From NCBI GenBank assembly GCA_009693715.1, contig SHWT01000002.1, forward strand, positions 1-47,832: 47,832 nucleotides of DNA, written 5' to 3'. The position numbers and the translations under genes are program-made. Origin of the DNA: Chitinophagaceae bacterium. GTDB taxonomy: Bacteria > Bacteroidota > Bacteroidia > Chitinophagales > Chitinophagaceae. Below the pieces are notes generated by a model. That model made no database searches. It was not told where the DNA came from and saw nothing but the letters and a program-made list of their open reading frames with translations. The stretch's first letter is position 1. Every line of letters begins with the position of its first letter. Positions 1-9,710 of this stretch are shown in pieces.

Positions 1-894
1 GGCTTTCCATATGGATTAACCCAATTCATAGGAAAAGATTATGGTAAAGTATCCTCTACGCCTTATGGCAATAATTTAGTACTTGATGTTGCTACCCAAA
101 CCTTAATCAACGAAAAAATGGGCTTAGATGATATCACTGATTTATTGGCGGTAAGTTTTTCCTCTCCGGATTATATTGGGCATGCCTTTGGGCCTTATTC
201 TTGGGAAACCATGGATGGCTATATTAAATTAGACGAACTATTAGCAAAGTTTTTTACAACCCTCGATCAGCAAGTAGGTAAAGACAACTACACTGTATTT
301 TTAACTGCCGATCATGCAGTTGCTCCAATTCCAGGATATGCGCAAAAAAATAAAATACCCAATGGCACTATTACAGATGATGGTATTAAAAATGAACTTG
401 GAAAAATGTTAACAGCTAAAGGTTTGAGTTCAAAATTAATTTCAGCGATCACCGAATTTAATATTTATTTTAACCATAATTTGATGGATAGCCTTCAGGT
501 TAATCAAGATAAATTGATCAGCCTTATTACAAATTACCTTGAACAAAAAAGCAATATTTTACAAGTGGTTGAATTGCGCAAGGCTGCGATCGCCCCATTA
601 CCGCAAAGTATTAGAGAACGAATTGTCAATGGATTTAATCCACAACGCAGCGGCGATTTAATGTTTATTACAAAATCAGGAGTTGTTGGCGGGGGTAGTA
701 CAGGAACAGGTCATGGCGTATTTTATAATTATGACGCACATATTCCTTTATTATTTTACGGAAAAGGAATCAAGAAGGGGCAGGTAAATAATGTAAACTA
801 CATGACGGATATCGCTCCTACAATTACTACATTATTAGGCATTCAGATGCCTAGTGGGAGTATTGGGAAACCGATTTTAGAAGTAATTCAATAA
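1..894 (+). CDS. Alkaline phosphatase family protein (PafA-like), 5'-truncated by window edge
   Basis: Frame 1 is open from base 1 (GFPYGLTQFIGKDYGKV...) into the listed ORF; motifs SSPDYIGHAFGP, TADHAV, GHGVFYNYDAHIPLLFYGKGI are typical of the type I phosphodiesterase/alkaline phosphatase superfamily. Confidence 0.85.
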   Translation, partial: GFPYGLTQFIGKDYGKVSSTPYGNNLVLDVATQTLINEKMGLDDITDLLAVSFSSPDYIGHAFGPYSWETMDGYIKLDELLAKFFTTLDQQVGKDNYTVFLTADHAVAPIPGYAQKNKIPNGTITDDGIKNELGKMLTAKGLSSKLISAITEFNIYFNHNLMDSLQVNQDKLISLITNYLEQKSNILQVVELRKAAIAPLPQSIRERIVNGFNPQRSGDLMFITKSGVVGGGSTGTGHGVFYNYDAHIPLLFYGKGIKKGQVNNVNYMTDIAPTITTLLGIQMPSGSIGKPILEVIQ

Positions 895-941
895 ACAAAA
901 AATAGGAAAAGGCAAAGGATAATTAATCACCCTATTCCACT

Positions 942-977
942 AAAAAAGCGATCCCAATAAACGGGATCGCTTTTTTT
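942..977. terminator. Bidirectional intrinsic terminator between convergent genes
   Basis: aaaaaaGCGATCCC-aataaac-GGGATCGCttttttt, perfect 8-bp stem flanked by A and T runs. Confidence 0.9.
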
Positions 978-1005
978 ATAAGCAACATTATGTAGTTAAA
1001 TATAA

Positions 1006-2235
1006 TTACCCGAGTTTCGCTTTCAAATTCGCATCTAATGCATCCAAGAACTCTTCCGTATAAACATAGTGATCGCCATGTTTAACCTTGTTACCATGCA
1101 CACATACCGCTAAATCCTTGGTCATAACACCTGACTCTACTGTTTCCACACACACCTCTTCCAATGCCTTAGAGAATCGAATCAACTCTTGGTTATTATC
1201 TAATTGACCTCTGAACTCCAAACCTCTTGTCCATGCAAAGATAGACGCAATAGGATTGGTAGAAGTTCGATTTCCTTTTTGGTGCTCACGGAAGTGACGC
1301 GTCACAGTGCCATGTGCAGCTTCTGCTTCCATTACTTTACCATCAGGGGTAATTAAAGTTGAAGTCATTAAACCTAGTGAACCAAAACCTTGTGCTACCG
1401 TATCAGATTGGACATCACCATCATAGTTTTTACAAGCCCATACAAAATTACCATTCCACTTTAAAGCACTCGCCACCATATCATCAATTAAACGATGCTC
1501 GTAGGTAATACCTGCAGCAGCATACTTCGCTTTAAATTCACCTTGGTACACTTCTTCAAAAATATCTTTGAAACGACCATCATATTTTTTTAAGATGGTG
1601 TTTTTTGTAGATAAATACAAAGGCCATTTTTTAACCAATGCTTGGTTAAAACAAGCACGTGCAAAACCATAAATACTTTCATCGGTATTGTACATCGTTA
1701 ATGCAACACCATCTCCTTTAAAATTGTACACTTCATATTCCTGTATTGTTCCGTCTTCCCCTTCAAACTTAACGGTTAATTTACCTTTGCCTTTTGTTAC
1801 AAAGTCGGTTGCACGGTATTGATCCCCAAATGCATGACGACCAATACAAATAGGTGCTGTCCAGTTAGGCACCAAACGAGGCACATTACTACAAACAATA
1901 GGTTCTCTAAAAACAGTACCATCTAATATATTACGAATAGTCCCATTAGGGCTTTTCCACATTTGTTTTAACTTGAATTCCTCCACTCTTTGTTCGTCAG
2001 GCGTAATGGTCGCACATTTGATACCCACCCCATATTGCTTAATCGCATTTGCAGCGTCAATCGTTACTTGGTCATTTGTTTCATCGCGGTACTCCATTCC
2101 TAGATCATAATACTTAATATCAATCTCTAAATAAGGAAGAATTAATTTGTCCTTGATGAACTTCCATATAATTCTGGTCATCTCGTCACCATCCAATTCT
2201 ACTACTGGATTAGCTACTTTAATTTTTTGTCCCAT
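1006..2235 (-). CDS. icd: NADP-dependent isocitrate dehydrogenase
   Basis: [46 protein letters not shown]...; closely resembles eukaryotic-type homodimeric NADP-IDH. Confidence 0.95.
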   Translation of the reverse strand: MGQKIKVANPVVELDGDEMTRIIWKFIKDKLILPYLEIDIKYYDLGMEYRDETNDQVTIDAANAIKQYGVGIKCATITPDEQRVEEFKLKQMWKSPNGTIRNILDGTVFREPIVCSNVPRLVPNWTAPICIGRHAFGDQYRATDFVTKGKGKLTVKFEGEDGTIQEYEVYNFKGDGVALTMYNTDESIYGFARACFNQALVKKWPLYLSTKNTILKKYDGRFKDIFEEVYQGEFKAKYAAAGITYEHRLIDDMVASALKWNGNFVWACKNYDGDVQSDTVAQGFGSLGLMTSTLITPDGKVMEAEAAHGTVTRHFREHQKGNRTSTNPIASIFAWTRGLEFRGQLDNNQELIRFSKALEEVCVETVESGVMTKDLAVCVHGNKVKHGDHYVYTEEFLDALDANLKAKLG

Positions 2236-2355
2236 AATGTTTGAAATTTAATGCACAAATGTACAAAACTACACTTAAAAATAGCCATTAATCCCCTTTA
2301 ATCGGGGGGAATGATACCCCTAACTGCTGCTTGAAAACAGATGTTAGTATACTGC

Positions 2356-4248
2356 TTAATGATTTACAATTAAAACGGGGATATGTACTTTATGCCTTAC
2401 AGACTCAATGGTTTCTCCAAATATATAATCCTTCCAGCCTTGATGCCTGTGACCTCCCATCACGAGTAATTGCGCATCACATTCATTTACTATGCGTACT
2501 ATTTCCTTTACCCTATTTTTATAACCCAAACAGGTTTTTACTTGATAGCCTTTACTGATCAGTGCATTTGCATAAGTATCCAATCGCTCTTGGTCCTTTC
2601 GAGTTTCTGCATCATCACTTGCGTCCTGCAAATAATTTGCTGTGACACTTTCAACAACATGTATAAAAATAAATTGGGTATCCTGATGGGGCGAATGTTC
2701 AAATCCACTTGGATGGGCTTGTTGAACTGCCTTTTTGATCAGCTTTGCGTCCGTAACAGAAAAATCAACTGCAATAGCAATGCGATGCACCGGTGCATCA
2801 TCTGACCAATCTAATTCAATGGGCATGCCATGAAAATCAGCATCGGATTGCGGTTTATTTTTTAACGTTAAAGGATAAAATGTAATAAATAAAAGTAAGC
2901 CTAAAAATAGTAGTACTAATCCGATAAGCCCTATTTTCAAAATCAATGAATTTGAATTTTGAAAAAAATCACCCATAAAATCAATCACCAAATGACTATT
3001 TAAATAAACCAAAATAGCAGCAACAATCCAGGCAAATATTTTAATTTTTATACCAATGGCGTATTCTCCCATTTTATTTTTATCACTTACAAAATGAATT
3101 AAGGGAATGACTGCAAATCCCAATTGCAAACTTAGTATGACCTGACTAAACACCAACAAAGCATCTACCCTTTCCTCACCCATAATCCCAATAACCAATA
3201 CCGCAGGCGTGATGGCCAATAAACGCGTAAGCAACCTTCTGATCCAGGGGTTTAATCTTAATTTCAAATATCCTTCCATGACTATTTGTCCAGCCAGCGT
3301 TCCTGTAACTGTTGAACTTTGACCAGCTGCAATTAATGCGATGGCAAATAAAATGGGTGCCAACTTTGAACCAAGCAAGGGCGCTAATAAGGAATGGGCC
3401 TCTTCAATTTTCGCTACGCCTTGATGTCCGGTGTAAAAAAATGTGGATGCCGCTAAAATAAGTATCGCAGCGTTGACAAAAAATGCCAAATTTAAAGCAA
3501 CGGCGCTATCAATAAAATTATATAAGATGGATTTTCGAATACCCTTGGGTGTTCGATCTATTTTTCGCGTTTGCACTAATGCTGAATGCAAATATAAATT
3601 ATGCGGCATCACCGTTGCCCCTATGATTCCAACAGCAATATATAAAGCCGATGGTGATAATTTAGTTGGAATGAACCCCACTATTGCTTGTGACAAATCA
3701 GGCTTCGCTATAAATAATTGTGCTAAAAAACTAAACCCAATGGTCGCAACCAATAAAATAATAAAGGCTTCCATTTTTCGAATACCATAGCGTTGTAAAA
3801 GCAAAAATAAAAAAGTATCTAAAACAGTAATACAGGTGCCATACATTAAAGGAATACCTGTCAGCAACTTAATTCCAATGGCCATTCCTAAAACTTCTGC
3901 TAAATCGGTCGCCGCTATTGCTAGTTCCGCTAAAATGTATAAAGAAAAGTTGATGGCCGGAGGATAAGTTTCGCGATTGGCTTGTGCCAAATCCAGTCGT
4001 CGAACAATGCCCAATCTTGCGCTTAAGCTTTGTAAAAGAATCGCCATAATATTGCTTAAAAGCAAAATCCAAATAAGCTGATACCCAAAAGCTGCACCAC
4101 CTTGTAAATCTGTGGCCCAATTGCCTGGATCCATATAACCCACACTTACCAAATAGGCTGGACCTATAAAGGCAAGAAATTTACGCCAGCCGCGTTTATT
4201 TTGAACGGGTACTGATTCATGTAAAGTATCGAGTGATTTGTTAGACAT
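2356..4248 (-). CDS. Nramp family divalent metal (Mn/Fe) transporter with C-terminal universal stress protein (UspA) domain
   Basis: DPGNWATD and MPHNLYLHS Nramp motifs; C-terminal ~150 aa VHRIAIAVDFS...LLVMGGHRHQGWKDYIFGETIESVRHKVHIPVLIVNH is Usp-like. Confidence 0.9.
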   Translation of the reverse strand: MSNKSLDTLHESVPVQNKRGWRKFLAFIGPAYLVSVGYMDPGNWATDLQGGAAFGYQLIWILLLSNIMAILLQSLSARLGIVRRLDLAQANRETYPPAINFSLYILAELAIAATDLAEVLGMAIGIKLLTGIPLMYGTCITVLDTFLFLLLQRYGIRKMEAFIILLVATIGFSFLAQLFIAKPDLSQAIVGFIPTKLSPSALYIAVGIIGATVMPHNLYLHSALVQTRKIDRTPKGIRKSILYNFIDSAVALNLAFFVNAAILILAASTFFYTGHQGVAKIEEAHSLLAPLLGSKLAPILFAIALIAAGQSSTVTGTLAGQIVMEGYLKLRLNPWIRRLLTRLLAITPAVLVIGIMGEERVDALLVFSQVILSLQLGFAVIPLIHFVSDKNKMGEYAIGIKIKIFAWIVAAILVYLNSHLVIDFMGDFFQNSNSLILKIGLIGLVLLFLGLLLFITFYPLTLKNKPQSDADFHGMPIELDWSDDAPVHRIAIAVDFSVTDAKLIKKAVQQAHPSGFEHSPHQDTQFIFIHVVESVTANYLQDASDDAETRKDQERLDTYANALISKGYQVKTCLGYKNRVKEIVRIVNECDAQLLVMGGHRHQGWKDYIFGETIESVRHKVHIPVLIVNH

Positions 4249-4322
4249 AAGATACCCTAAATTTAATCATAAATCCCTTGTAGAACTGCATATGAAAGCC
4301 TATTTTAGTGAAAATTTACTAA

Positions 4323-5270
4323 ATGCGTAAAGGGAGCTTTATATTTTGTATGGTATTGTTGTTTTCTTGCGGTGAAAAAAAAACCGATTTGACAGGCAAC
4401 ACCCCCCTAAAAATTAATGATTTTAATAAAGCATTTAAACTTGCAACCCTTCCATTAACTATTTCAGACACCAACCTTTATAAATATACAGATACCGTTC
4501 AAATAGGTCGCAAAGCATTGGTGCAATTTATACCGGACTCCATTGTTGAACTAATTATTGCCACCAAGGATAAAAAAGCAATTTTACACCCTATAGTAAA
4601 AATTGAAAAAGAGGAAGAATACTATTTATTATTAAATGTGCAACATCCCTCAAAACAGGAGGTCGCCGTGGTTGTTTTTAGTAAAAAAAATAAATACCTA
4701 GGCTATAAAGTTGTTGCAGCGTTTGATGAGCAGCAAAAAAATTCAAGGCTATATGGCAAAACCTTAACCATCAATAAAGAACCCACATTTTTAGTCGCTG
4801 AAAATAAAATGGGAGAAGATAATGCAGCTAGTTATGAAAAAAAGGGATGGGCTTATTCCGATAGCATTTTCAAACTTATCTTTTTTGATAGTAATAAAAA
4901 ACCAAACTCAAGTATCATCATCAATCCGATTGACACATTGCCCACCATGAATACCTATAGTGGCGACTATGCAAGAGATAGTAAAAATTTTATTTCAATT
5001 CGAGATTTACCTACTCCCAATAAGTATCAGTTTTTTTTACATTTTGAAAAACAAAATGGCGATTGTGTGGGTGAATTGAAAGGATTATTAAACTTTACAA
5101 AAAATAAGGCGACCTACAGTGAAAAAGGAGACCCCTGTATCATACATTTCACCATTACCGGCAATGTTATCGCTATTAAGGAAGAAGGCAATTGTGGTAA
5201 TCACCGCAACATGACCTGCTTTTTCAATGACAATTACGACAAAAAAAGGAAGCGGAATAAAAAAAAATAA
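4323..5270 (+). CDS. Hypothetical lipoprotein
   Basis: Signal peptide with lipobox (MRKGSFIFCMVLLFSCGEKK); no recognised domain. Confidence 0.7.
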   Translation: MRKGSFIFCMVLLFSCGEKKTDLTGNTPLKINDFNKAFKLATLPLTISDTNLYKYTDTVQIGRKALVQFIPDSIVELIIATKDKKAILHPIVKIEKEEEYYLLLNVQHPSKQEVAVVVFSKKNKYLGYKVVAAFDEQQKNSRLYGKTLTINKEPTFLVAENKMGEDNAASYEKKGWAYSDSIFKLIFFDSNKKPNSSIIINPIDTLPTMNTYSGDYARDSKNFISIRDLPTPNKYQFFLHFEKQNGDCVGELKGLLNFTKNKATYSEKGDPCIIHFTITGNVIAIKEEGNCGNHRNMTCFFNDNYDKKRKRNKKK

Positions 5271-5377
5271 TCCATATTCTGGGTCATTAAAGTCATCTTT
5301 CCCATGGTTTAAAGTGTAAAATATACAAGTTCCCTATTTTTTAATTTACAAATTTATTTGTACTAACCTAGCTAATA

Positions 5378-5406
5378 AAAAATGCCCACCGATAAATCGG
5401 TGGGCA
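5378..5406 (-). terminator. Intrinsic terminator of the minus-strand uronate/malonate gene run
   Basis: TGCCCACCGA-taaa-TCGGTGGGCA, perfect 10-bp stem; T run follows on the minus strand. Confidence 0.85.
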
Positions 5407-5464
5407 TGTAATTTCAATAACTCTATATTTAGTTAAAAATAAAAGGTGGCTACTTATCTCCTAA

Positions 5465-6823
5465 TTAATATTTAAATGGTTTACCATTCACCATCACTTC
5501 CTGCATTTTTTGGTCAAAAGTAACTTTGGCTCCAGTCCTACAAGCAGCATTCGCCATAATCGTTGCAATGGAATGTTGGTACCCTGCTTCTACTGGCGCA
5601 TTGGGTTGTTTTCTGGAACGGATACATTCCATCCAATTACGCACGTGCGATGATGTCAATGGATCACTGCCCGTATTTGCAGCAGAAGACACTTTTATTT
5701 CCTTTTCTGACAAACTGAATTCAGGTAATAAATTAGCTTGCATATTCATTGCATCCGCAAATCTTTTACTCAATCCACCTTTTGGAGAAACCTTATTATT
5801 TACCAAGTTTAATTCACCACCATTAGAATAATACATTTCTGAAGCATTATCATCTCCATTATGCATACGCGACATAAATACTACTTGGAAACCTTTGCTC
5901 ATATCATCTAATGGTCCGTAATCAAATACTGCAGTGGTGGTATCCCAATTACGACGACCATCTTTCCATGCATAAATGCCACCATTCGCAGTTACGCTTC
6001 GAGGATGTGGTAATTCACTGAACCAGTTTACCGTATCAATTTGGTGACTCATCCATTGTCCTGGCATACCTGATGAATAAGGCCAAAATAAACGATATTC
6101 TAAATATTTTCTAGGATCGAAATTTTCAAATGGACGATTTAATAAAAATCTTTTCCAATCCAAATCCTCCTCCTTACACTTTGCCACTAAATCTGGTCTT
6201 CTCCAACGACCTGGTTGATTTACATTCCAAGTTAATTCAACCATGGTAATAGGACCGAATTTTCCTTGTTGAATAAAATCAGCTGCTGCTTTATAATTTG
6301 CACCACTACGACGCTGAGAACCAATTTGAACAATACGATCAGATGCTTTAATTACTTTGAATGCATTTCGGTTGTCCTCCATAGTTTCTGCAAATGGTTT
6401 TTCACAATACACATCCATTCCTGCTTTAACAGCTTCTGTTGCATGTATTGCATGTTGAAAATCGGCAGTGCTGATAAACACACCATCCATATCCTTTCCA
6501 GCATACAATTCATCATTGTTGCGTGCTGCGCGCACACCATGCCCCATTGTTTTTTCCAAAAAGGCTGAGCCCTCTTCTCTTCTTACTTTCCAAAGATCAG
6601 AAACGGCTACAATATCAAAATTTAATTCCTTGTAATGATTTAAGAAACTTGGTAAATGGGCTTGTCTGAAACGATCAGAAAAACCTACTACCCCTAATCT
6701 TACGCGATCATTGGCGCCCAAAATATTTGCATAACTTTTAGCACTAAAGCCTAAAGCAGTTGCATAGGTAACAGCCGCAGCCTTAGCTGTTTGTTTGATA
6801 AAATTTCGTCGATTGTTTTCCAT
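5465..6823 (-). CDS. Gfo/Idh/MocA family oxidoreductase, Tat signal
   Basis: NRRNFIKQ twin-arginine motif; VRLGVVGFSDR, DGVFISTADFQHAIHATEAVKAGMDVYCEKPF typical of the family. Confidence 0.9.
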   Translation of the reverse strand: MENNRRNFIKQTAKAAAVTYATALGFSAKSYANILGANDRVRLGVVGFSDRFRQAHLPSFLNHYKELNFDIVAVSDLWKVRREEGSAFLEKTMGHGVRAARNNDELYAGKDMDGVFISTADFQHAIHATEAVKAGMDVYCEKPFAETMEDNRNAFKVIKASDRIVQIGSQRRSGANYKAAADFIQQGKFGPITMVELTWNVNQPGRWRRPDLVAKCKEEDLDWKRFLLNRPFENFDPRKYLEYRLFWPYSSGMPGQWMSHQIDTVNWFSELPHPRSVTANGGIYAWKDGRRNWDTTTAVFDYGPLDDMSKGFQVVFMSRMHNGDDNASEMYYSNGGELNLVNNKVSPKGGLSKRFADAMNMQANLLPEFSLSEKEIKVSSAANTGSDPLTSSHVRNWMECIRSRKQPNAPVEAGYQHSIATIMANAACRTGAKVTFDQKMQEVMVNGKPFKY

Positions 6824-6967
6824 AATTATGAATTTATTAGTTCTAATTTTATTTTATTTATGTTTTATTTATGTTTTTACTCTTTGAATTAATTAACTAG
6901 CATTGGTTTAATTGCCTCTTCAATTTAATTATAAAATTTAGTATTTTAAAGATTAATTTTTATATGC

Positions 6968-7714
6968 TTAGATAAATTGTTGAACAATATAATAAAGTAT
7001 GGAAGGGCATAATAAACAACCCATACCAGTGCTAAATGTGGCTGTCAATGCACCATATGGCACCAATTTCATATCGGTAGCAGCCAAGCCTGCCGAAACC
7101 CCACTAGTCGTTGACAACATACCGCCATAAATCATCGCAGTATGTGGATTATTTAATTGGATTTTATTAGCTATGATAGGTGTTGCAATGGTAACAAAAA
7201 CCGATTTTATTACGCCAATGGCAATACTGATTGCAATCACTTCCGAGCTAGCTCCAACAGCGGCACCAGTGACTGGCCCCACAATAAACGTACAGGCTCC
7301 TGCCCCGATAGTAGTCAATGATTTTGCATCTGTGAATCCCATAAAATAGGCAATAACACCCCCTACAAAAAATGCAATAACAATCCCTAAAACAATACTA
7401 ATGACCCCAGCTAATCCTGCTTTTTTAATTTCGGAAAAACTAGCACCCATCGCAGTAGATACAATCGAAAAGTCGCGTAACATAGAGCCTCCTAATAATG
7501 CCATTCCGGAAAATGCAGGTATGGAAGCTATCCCTTTTTCCCCTTTTCCAAAATAAGCAATGACTAAACCAAAACTAATGGCAATGGCTGCAGCTGGTAT
7601 TTTATTTTTCGTGACTTTTTTACCAAATAAAAAAGACAGGTACATAATTCCCCCTACGACAAGGAAAGCGAAGATCAGTCCATTTTTATCTAAAATATTT
7701 ACAAGGTTTTGCAT
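6968..7714 (-). CDS. madM: Malonate transporter MadM-type subunit
   Basis: ~250 aa polytopic membrane protein (FGKKVTKNKIPAAAIAISFGLVIAYFGKG...) immediately after a MadL-like subunit. Confidence 0.75.
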   Translation of the reverse strand: MQNLVNILDKNGLIFAFLVVGGIMYLSFLFGKKVTKNKIPAAAIAISFGLVIAYFGKGEKGIASIPAFSGMALLGGSMLRDFSIVSTAMGASFSEIKKAGLAGVISIVLGIVIAFFVGGVIAYFMGFTDAKSLTTIGAGACTFIVGPVTGAAVGASSEVIAISIAIGVIKSVFVTIATPIIANKIQLNNPHTAMIYGGMLSTTSGVSAGLAATDMKLVPYGALTATFSTGMGCLLCPSILYYIVQQFI

Positions 7715-7716
7715 GT

Positions 7717-8079
7717 TTAATTATTTATTCGATTAATCTTAGCAATGAAAGGAATAAGTAAAAAACAAACCGAGGTCGCAGTAATTGCTACAATTAAAGC
7801 AACCCAACCTCCAGTTAAAGCAGCCTTTACATTTTGAGTAGCAGACATCGCAACAATTACAGGAATATACATACTACTCCAAAACAATATACCCTGTTCA
7901 GTTTCAGGTAGCAATAATTTTTTTTTATTTAAATAATCATTTAATAAAATCAATAATATCATTGCAAATCCAACACCGCCTAAATTTCCGCTCGTCTCAA
8001 ATACGCGACCAAACCAATCCCCAATAAATTGGCCCACTAAGTAACATGCTGCTAAAATAGCGACTCCATATATTTTCAT
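7717..8079 (-). CDS. madL: Malonate transporter MadL-type subunit
   Basis: 120 aa, MKIYGVAILAACYLVGQFIGDWFGRVFETSGNLGGVGFAMILLILLNDYL resembles MadL; 2 bp from the MadM-like ORF. Confidence 0.75.
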   Translation of the reverse strand: MKIYGVAILAACYLVGQFIGDWFGRVFETSGNLGGVGFAMILLILLNDYLNKKKLLLPETEQGILFWSSMYIPVIVAMSATQNVKAALTGGWVALIVAITATSVCFLLIPFIAKINRINN

Positions 8080-8090
8080 GTTTAATGCGT

Positions 8091-9701
8091 TTATTTTTTA
8101 TTAATTATTTGCTTTACTTCTGATTTAATTGCATCCCCCCATACCTTATACCCCTGCTCGTTGTAATGTAGCTTGTCGTTCTTATATAAACTTGTTATGG
8201 GCAATCCATCTGCACCTAAAAAATGATCCTGAAAACTAATCGTATATAAATTAGCTTGTGTATTGCAATAGGTTTCAATTAATGAATTCGCTTGTTGTAC
8301 TTTATCCCAAACCTTCCAGCGCTTTTCACTGGGTGAAATTTTTAGCCAAGTCATTGAAATGAGTGGTTGTTGAACACGTATTTCTTGGACGATAAATTTA
8401 AACAACGCCAATACTTGTTCAGGATCCTTATCACTATCACCATCAACGATATCATTCCCCACATAAAAAAAGATGCCTTTGGGGTGATGTGAAGCTAAAA
8501 TCCGATTGATATAATAAGCCACATCTCTTAAATTACAGCCCCCAAAACCACGATGAATTATATCATTGTACGAAATATCATTACGTATATTTTGCCACAT
8601 GCGTATATAGGAACTTCCAAAAAATAGCAATGCACTATCCGAATGTTTCTCTACCTTATTTAAACTATCAAATTTCGCAAAATCAACATCATATTTCCAG
8701 GGGCCATTAATCGTATTGTTATTATTAACTACATTTCGTTTTAATTGGGTAAATAGCCAATGTTCCATAGATAATAATAGTGTATCCTGACGCAACTTAC
8801 TATCTCCCACATTTCCTTGACCAGGAATATTATTTAATGTATGGCCAGCATTATAAAAAGGGCGCCAAGCTGTTGGAATACCTAAACGCAAACAATGTTG
8901 ATAAAGGATGGATGGCCCATATTTGAAACTATGGTAATCATAGGAACTGTCATAAGGCACTGTTAAATCAGCAAGCCCCGCTGCATTATATAAAGGAGCA
9001 TCTCCTTTTTTTATCCATTTATAATCAATGATGGATCCCCATAAATTAAACACGCCTTGTACTTTAGATGAATACCCTTCACTACCTCCATTACCTTCCA
9101 AATTTCCCCATTTTGATTGATCAATATCTGAAGGAACTTCGGCTTGATCCATATAGGCGACTGATAATGCAGTCATAGATCCTGCAGAACTTCCTGCTAA
9201 AAATATTTGGGTTTCATCTACCCCGTATTTTGATGCATTTTTTCTGAAAAATCGAACTGCCGCACGTGCATCCTGTTGCGCTCTATACATTGCTTCATGA
9301 TAATCTTGATTTGTATTGGTTGTGGCAATACCCAAACGATAGTCAATAGAAGCAACAATAAAGCCCTTTTTACCTAGTCTAATACCTAACTTATTACTTA
9401 TTGAACTTGATTTATTATTATTTCTAAAACCACCCCCATGAATAAAAATGACCAAGGGTCTATTTTTAACAGTATCAACTGCTGGTGGCATAAATAAATT
9501 CAAAAGTAATTTTTCATTCTCCCCTTTTAAATTTATTGCTTCTCCATATGGGATATCAATCAAAGAATCAATATTGGTAAACAGCTCATTTTTATACCGC
9601 TTACCTATTTTAGCATCATCTGTTTTTTGCTTTTGTGCCGATATTTCAAAATGCACAAATAGCAAAAATATAAAACAAAATAATTTACTAAATTTTTTCA
9701 T
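8091..9701 (-). CDS. Secreted two-domain esterase: N-terminal alpha/beta-hydrolase (carboxylesterase-like) and C-terminal SGNH/GDSL hydrolase
   Basis: Signal peptide MKKFSKLFCFIFLLFVHFEISAQ; oxyanion HGGGF, nucleophile GSSAGS; C-terminal FFGSSYIRMW, GFGGCNLRD, YVGNDI, DKLHYNEQGY match SGNH blocks. Confidence 0.85.
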   Translation of the reverse strand: MKKFSKLFCFIFLLFVHFEISAQKQKTDDAKIGKRYKNELFTNIDSLIDIPYGEAINLKGENEKLLLNLFMPPAVDTVKNRPLVIFIHGGGFRNNNKSSSISNKLGIRLGKKGFIVASIDYRLGIATTNTNQDYHEAMYRAQQDARAAVRFFRKNASKYGVDETQIFLAGSSAGSMTALSVAYMDQAEVPSDIDQSKWGNLEGNGGSEGYSSKVQGVFNLWGSIIDYKWIKKGDAPLYNAAGLADLTVPYDSSYDYHSFKYGPSILYQHCLRLGIPTAWRPFYNAGHTLNNIPGQGNVGDSKLRQDTLLLSMEHWLFTQLKRNVVNNNNTINGPWKYDVDFAKFDSLNKVEKHSDSALLFFGSSYIRMWQNIRNDISYNDIIHRGFGGCNLRDVAYYINRILASHHPKGIFFYVGNDIVDGDSDKDPEQVLALFKFIVQEIRVQQPLISMTWLKISPSEKRWKVWDKVQQANSLIETYCNTQANLYTISFQDHFLGADGLPITSLYKNDKLHYNEQGYKVWGDAIKSEVKQIINKK

Positions 9702-9710
9702 AATGGATAA

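Noticed and set aside
2291-2310. CCCC-tttaatc-GGGG hairpin between the isocitrate dehydrogenase and Nramp genes
   Set aside because: Very short stem, no T run directly after it; too weak to call a terminator
2470-3790. Plus-strand ORFs antisense to the Nramp-Usp gene (2331-2558, 2470-2805, 3443-3790)
   Set aside because: Shadow ORFs of a confident coding gene; no family resemblance
6266-6568. Plus-strand ORF rich in Cys/His/Phe antisense to the Gfo/Idh gene
   Set aside because: Antisense reading of a confident CDS; no upstream signal and no domain
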